From: Clostridia bacterium
GTDB taxonomy: Bacteria; Bacillota; Clostridia; Oscillospirales; Acutalibacteraceae
Length of the DNA: 48,840 nucleotides
Direction of reading: 5' to 3'
Assembly (NCBI GenBank): GCA_017623575.1
Contig: JAGAOS010000050.1
Span: 1-48,840 of the forward strand
In this document: positions 45,269 through 48,840 of the stretch, in pieces
Layout: every line of letters begins with the position of its first letter
Numbering within the stretch: the stretch's first letter is position 1
Notes under the pieces: model-generated
What the model was told of the DNA's origin: nothing
What the model saw: the letters and a program-made list of their open reading frames with translations, nothing else
Database searches by the model: none
Translations under genes and position numbers: made by a program

Positions 45269-46348
45269 TTATCTATCCATTTTCCAAGCTTTACCGGTAC
45301 GCAAAGGCTGTTTAAAACGTCCTTCCATACATCCGCCTTTTTTCTCAAGCATACTTACACAAGCTCTGATACAACCGCCGCACTTCGCCATATTGTAACC
45401 TACCCAGCTTGGAAAATACTTTTCAAGCGAAGTATATACCTTCATAACTTCTTTTTCATTTGCTTCGTCAGTTACACCTTCAAGCAAGTCAAGCATACCG
45501 TTTTCGTTCTTATCGAAAACTTCCTTCGGTACGAAAGGATTATAATATCTGCCGCCGTGGGTATAAAACGCATAGCAGCGCCACATATCAATGTCGCCCC
45601 ACTCACATATCTTACCTGCTAAGTTAACAGTTATTGTCTTACCTGAATTAATAGCGGGAATACAACTGCCGGGGCATTCACGCACACAGGCACCGCATTT
45701 TCTGCAAAGTGGTTCGCCGTTATACATTTCATCATATTCAAGTTCTGCATCGGTAAAAATAAATGCAACACGTTGAAGCGGTCCAAACTCGGGAGTAAGT
45801 AACATTTTACTCCAACCTATTTCTCCAAGACCGCAAGCAACTGCGGCAAGACGAAATTGGAACTGTAAATCAGGTGGTACCTTTCCATCTTCAACTTCGC
45901 GTGTGAACTGAACGCTTCTATGGTGAGCGGTCTTATCTTTAGCGTGTTGACTAACTTCAATTTGTTCTTCAGGCGAGAGTGTGTTTCCGGGACTACCATC
46001 CATATCCGAAACAACACCGCGAGCACCTGTATTGCGGTAAACTACAGCCTCATAGCCTTCATCTTCAATAACTTTACCCACATGGTAGAGTACAGCCGGA
46101 GCATAAATTTCATTTATGCCGCCATATGCCATAGATGGATATTGATAAAACTGAGTTCCCTCTTCAATACCCCTTTGAACACCTCTTGGAATTCTAAAAG
46201 CGAATGCAATACAACTTTTTGCGTTTGGGAAAAGTTTTCTTGGATCCATCTCGGGTGGAGCACCTTCGAAACGGGACATAGGCCCAATACCGCACTTGTC
46301 AGCGCCTGCCTCATACGCTGCTTTTTTGATCATTTCACTGGTAAGCAT
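45269..46348 (-). CDS. QueG/reductive-dehalogenase-like iron-sulfur protein paralog 3
   Basis: This is the longest of the three at 359 residues. ACGLGEIGWSKMLLTPEFGP followed by FIFTDAELEYD is close to the corresponding block of reductive dehalogenases. The first cluster motif is Cys215/218/221/225, followed by an insertion with Cys248, then Cys258 in MWRCYAFY, and a C-terminal group Cys323/326/330/340. There is no twin-arginine signal, so unlike respiratory dehalogenases it should be cytoplasmic. AAAGGAGG stands before the ATG. It is third in the operon and begins the run of three paralogs. Confidence 0.78.
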   Translation of the reverse strand: MLTSEMIKKAAYEAGADKCGIGPMSRFEGAPPEMDPRKLFPNAKSCIAFAFRIPRGVQRGIEEGTQFYQYPSMAYGGINEIYAPAVLYHVGKVIEDEGYEAVVYRNTGARGVVSDMDGSPGNTLSPEEQIEVSQHAKDKTAHHRSVQFTREVEDGKVPPDLQFQFRLAAVACGLGEIGWSKMLLTPEFGPLQRVAFIFTDAELEYDEMYNGEPLCRKCGACVRECPGSCIPAINSGKTITVNLAGKICEWGDIDMWRCYAFYTHGGRYYNPFVPKEVFDKNENGMLDLLEGVTDEANEKEVMKVYTSLEKYFPSWVGYNMAKCGGCIRACVSMLEKKGGCMEGRFKQPLRTGKAWKMDR

Positions 46349-46360
46349 ATATATCCTCCT

Positions 46361-47356
46361 TTATATTTCATATTCCAATTTAATAAGTGCTTCTTCTAAA
46401 TTGGAATAAATCAATTTATTGTTTTTTATCGCACTAATGATTTTTTTATTTTCTAATAGTTTCGGATATAGCAATCCGGTATGATTTGGTTCTAATAAGT
46501 CTAAAATACTTCCACTGTAAGACCGGTCTTCAAGATATGCTTTTATAATTCTTTCGGGATACATACTAACTCTTGTTGCAAGTTTCATTACAGAAAAGAT
46601 TCCTTCATAATGATGGATATCCTCAGGTCTGATATAATTGGTATTATCGAGTAAAGAAGATAGATTTTTTTCATCAGAAAGATATTGGCGGCAAACACCT
46701 TCAAAACTATAACCATTATCCATAGCAGCAATCTCACTCTCGTGCGATACCAGGTTGTCGTGAAAAACGTGTGCCGAACAATTATTTAAGCAACCGCTGT
46801 TTGCCAGAGCGTATAACACTTTTCCGTTTTGGTCACACCACTTTTTCAAATTTGAAATTGCTTTAAAATCTCTGTTCAATTCACGCTTTAGATAAAAACT
46901 GTCAAAATATTTTTTTATGTACTCCATTCCTTCAATGGTACCAATGGACATATTTACAGAAGCTCTTACGTCTATACCGTCAAAATTTTCTTTAATAAAC
47001 TTTGCTATTAACGGTGAGGTTGTGGTAATGCTTGTAAGTCCTATATTTTGTTGTATATATTGCACGGCTTCGCCAATCTTAGTAAAAAATGCTTTAGATT
47101 GACTATCTTTTCCATAACAAGTCGCGTTAAATAACAAATTAAATTTCAATCCCTGTGATGACAATAAACGAAGCTCTGTCTCTTGTTTCAATTGCGCTTC
47201 CCATGGCGTTAAATTGCTTTGTCTTAATTGACTGTTGCGCCCGTTTGCAAAGTCTCCCCACGAGAAATAAACCTCATGGATTTGTTTTTTATTCCGAACA
47301 ATGCTTTGCAAAAACTCAGGGTCTTCTCTCAATTGATAACCTACTGAATATTTCAT
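46361..47356 (-). CDS. U32-family-like TIM-barrel protein
   Basis: This 331-residue protein resembles the U32 (collagenase/UbiV/RlhA-like) fold. The block ALANSGCLNNCSAHVFHDNLVSH (around 185-205, with Cys189 and Cys193) is followed by Cys222 in GVCRQY, then YIRPEDIHHYEGIF and ATRVSMYPERIIKAYLE, matching the family's last barrel strand and KIEGR-like region. Some U32 proteins bind [4Fe-4S] and perform hydroxylation reactions in RNA or quinone synthesis. The assignment is moderate, and the role in this operon is unknown. It starts one base after the cupin gene stop behind GGCGGTG. Confidence 0.6.
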   Translation of the reverse strand: MKYSVGYQLREDPEFLQSIVRNKKQIHEVYFSWGDFANGRNSQLRQSNLTPWEAQLKQETELRLLSSQGLKFNLLFNATCYGKDSQSKAFFTKIGEAVQYIQQNIGLTSITTTSPLIAKFIKENFDGIDVRASVNMSIGTIEGMEYIKKYFDSFYLKRELNRDFKAISNLKKWCDQNGKVLYALANSGCLNNCSAHVFHDNLVSHESEIAAMDNGYSFEGVCRQYLSDEKNLSSLLDNTNYIRPEDIHHYEGIFSVMKLATRVSMYPERIIKAYLEDRSYSGSILDLLEPNHTGLLYPKLLENKKIISAIKNNKLIYSNLEEALIKLEYEI

Positions 47357-47357
47357 A

Positions 47358-47735
47358 TCACACCGCCAAAATTATATTTTGTTCTTCTATATTAAGTTCA
47401 TCAGTATTTTCTTTTGATACGTCTGCATTTTCTACAACAAAAACTTTTGCATCATCTGAAACTGCCATGTAATGCCACGTACCCGCCGTCACACAATAAG
47501 ATCTTCCGAATTGCAATTCGGTTGCATCATATTCACCATCAGTCTGTTCTCCGGTTAATAGCACAGCTTTACCTTGAATCAATACAAAAATTTCATCTGA
47601 CTTATTGTGACGTTTTAGGCAAGATATTTTACCTGGTGCATATTGCTCGTTTTGAGTTATAAACGCACACTTGAATAAATCATTTTTATAAACCAATTCA
47701 AAGCCCGTTTTTAAAACCGAATTTTGCAATACCAT
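47358..47735 (-). CDS. Cupin-domain protein
   Basis: This 125-residue single-domain cupin has a first motif around CLKRHNKSDEIFVLIQG (His and Glu ligands) and a second around CVTAGTWHYMAVS. It is probably a metal-dependent sugar-isomerase-like or small-ligand-binding protein. The start at ATG 47735 is seven bases after GAGG; an overlapping GTG three bases upstream is less likely. It is the first gene of the six-gene operon and is divergent from the AraC-type gene. Confidence 0.8.
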   Translation of the reverse strand: MVLQNSVLKTGFELVYKNDLFKCAFITQNEQYAPGKISCLKRHNKSDEIFVLIQGKAVLLTGEQTDGEYDATELQFGRSYCVTAGTWHYMAVSDDAKVFVVENADVSKENTDELNIEEQNIILAV

Positions 47736-47767
47736 CACTATACCTCGTCATTTTATTAAATTCTATG

Positions 47768-47828
47768 TTGATTATATAACAAATTTGTAGTATAATGTTA
47801 TAGAAAACCAAGCAAAAATATAACAAAT
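47768..47828. promoter_or_regulatory. Divergent control region of cupin operon and AraC gene
   Basis: TTGATT (47768-47773), 17 bases and TATAAT (47791-47796) form the AraC-gene promoter. An inverted repeat TATAACA (47775-47781)/TGTTATA (47796-47802) and a direct copy of TATAACAAAT at 47775 and 47819 are candidate regulator sites. Confidence 0.5.
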
Positions 47829-47842
47829 CAAAGGAAAGTTCT

Positions 47843-48691
47843 ATGAAATTATCAGATATCAATCCTCACATACGCTATGCTGCAACACACTATCATCACG
47901 TACAAAAAGACTTTGATAGTATTTGCTATGACTGTAGGTTGTTTTTCATCAAAGAAGGTCACGGCCACATTGTGGCAAACGGTTTGGAATATACCTTTAA
48001 AAACAATACCGCTCTATATTTCCCATCGGGTACAAAATATCATTTTTATCCCGATAAAAGTTGTGACCGCTTCATTACAACAGTTATAAATTTCGACTTA
48101 GTTAATACCTTTTGCCAAAGGACAAAATCTTTGGGTACAGACTCCGCCGACAACTTTGTACCTGAAAAGCTAATCTCCTACCCTATGCCCCAAGAGTTTA
48201 CTTCAATAATTTCAAAACAAGTCCCATCCATTGCACCCTTTTTAGACAAATGCAGCGAAGAATTTCTTCTTCAAAATCCAATGTATAGAGAAACGTCATC
48301 CGCTTTATTAAAGTTTTGTCTTATCGAAATAATTAAAAGTATTGAAAAAAACCACAATTCCGACCGACTTCTCCCAATACTTAACTACATTCACGAGAAT
48401 TACTCTGATGCAACATTATCTAACGAATCAATTGCCAAATTGTTCAGTTATCATCCGTACTATTTAAGCCAAATGATTAAAGAGCATACGGGCTTATCAC
48501 TCCATCAATACTTGATTTCATATCGTATAAAAATGTCGAAGAAAAAGCTTATTACAACCAACGAGCCTATTAACACAATCGCGTGGAAATCGGGCTTCTC
48601 ATCAACTGCATATTTCATTAAGATGTTCAAATCTAAAGTTGGTGTCACACCAAATACTTATAGAAAAGAACGTATGTATTCCCTGTTTTAA
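47843..48691 (+). CDS. AraC family regulator with cupin sensor
   Basis: This 282-residue regulator has an N-terminal AraC-type cupin (about 10-100, with GHGHIVANGLEYTFKNN and a PSGTKYHF turn) and a C-terminal double HTH (about 185-280, ending FSSTAYFIKMFKSKVGVTPNTYRKE). The ligand is probably a small sugar-like molecule used by the divergent operon. AAAGGAAAG before the ATG supports the start. A terminator follows at 48725. Confidence 0.92.
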   Translation: MKLSDINPHIRYAATHYHHVQKDFDSICYDCRLFFIKEGHGHIVANGLEYTFKNNTALYFPSGTKYHFYPDKSCDRFITTVINFDLVNTFCQRTKSLGTDSADNFVPEKLISYPMPQEFTSIISKQVPSIAPFLDKCSEEFLLQNPMYRETSSALLKFCLIEIIKSIEKNHNSDRLLPILNYIHENYSDATLSNESIAKLFSYHPYYLSQMIKEHTGLSLHQYLISYRIKMSKKKLITTNEPINTIAWKSGFSSTAYFIKMFKSKVGVTPNTYRKERMYSLF

Positions 48692-48724
48692 AAGCATTTT
48701 AAGCAGAGGAGGAGTATCCGAACA

Positions 48725-48754
48725 CGCCTGAAATAGCATTATTTCGGCGTTTTT
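48725..48754 (+). terminator. Terminator of the AraC gene
   Basis: CGCCTGAAATA (48725-48735) pairs with TATTTCGGCG (48740-48749), with one G-T wobble, and a run of five Ts follows. Confidence 0.7.
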
Positions 48755-48767
48755 CGGATTGCTGATG

Positions 48768-48840
48768 TCAGCAGGCGACAGCCTCGCCGCCATCATCGCA
48801 CGCGAAAGCCACCAGAAATTCTGCATATTTCAGGTCGCAG
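48768..48840 (-). CDS. Partial C-terminus of an unknown protein at window edge
   Basis: On the minus strand a frame enters from beyond the window and ends at TGA (48768-48770), with YAEFLVAFACDDGG near the end. The segment is visibly GC-richer than its surroundings. It may be the tail of a mobile-element gene, but only 23 residues are present. Confidence 0.3.
   Translation of the reverse strand, partial: CDLKYAEFLVAFACDDGGEAVAC

Noticed and set aside
43379..46348. Queuosine biosynthesis (true QueG) for the three Fe-S genes
   Set aside because: Three diverged copies, a changed second cluster motif, and no tgt, queA or queuosine precursor genes nearby.

Overview
The window reads as chromosomal DNA from an anaerobic, AT-rich Firmicute of class Clostridia, probably Oscillospirales or a close relative. 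This rests on the gene set (Rnf ion-pumping complex, NiaR-controlled NAD synthesis, an isoleucine T-box, RF1 next to a DUF951 protein), on strong AGGAGG ribosome sites and on consensus TTGACA/TATAAT promoters. It is inference; no rRNA or other definitive marker is present. I saw no tRNA, rRNA, CRISPR array or intact insertion sequence.

Left part (1-10.4 kb): a repeat-rich non-coding stretch, then a cytoplasmic family 2 glycoside hydrolase divergent from an AraC-type regulator, a two-gene MacB-type ABC transporter, and the de novo NAD operon nadA-nadB-nadC-niaR. The nad promoter is a perfect sigma-A consensus overlapped by an inverted repeat.

Middle part (10.4-35.6 kb): the complete rnfCDGEAB operon with an unusual RnfE tail, metY, a DUF5412-like lipoprotein-sized protein with a cyclophilin, citrate synthase, a Na/Pi cotransporter, and the branched-chain amino acid operon ilvA-ridA-ilvB-ilvN-ilvC behind a T-box whose specifier codon is AUC (Ile). 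Then come a small helical protein with a long structured leader, a NUDIX hydrolase with two tandem esterase-like hydrolases, a degenerate M14 carboxypeptidase-like protein, and a housekeeping run DUF951-prfA-tsaC-coaE-M18 aminopeptidase.

Right part (35.8-48.8 kb): two membrane/SHOCT-like proteins, a lipid-flavoured operon (a frameshifted acyltransferase, a PAP2-like phosphatase and a GNAT-like protein), a two-component system, and a nested-palindrome repeat. The most unusual locus is a six-gene operon at 42.1-47.7 kb: cupin, U32-like TIM-barrel protein, three different QueG/reductive-dehalogenase-like iron-sulfur proteins and a Gfo/Idh/MocA protein without the usual EKP lysine. It is divergent from a cupin-AraC regulator. 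I know no characterised pathway with this composition, and it is my best candidate for an undescribed (possibly reductive) system. At the extreme right a GC-richer segment looks like the edge of another element.
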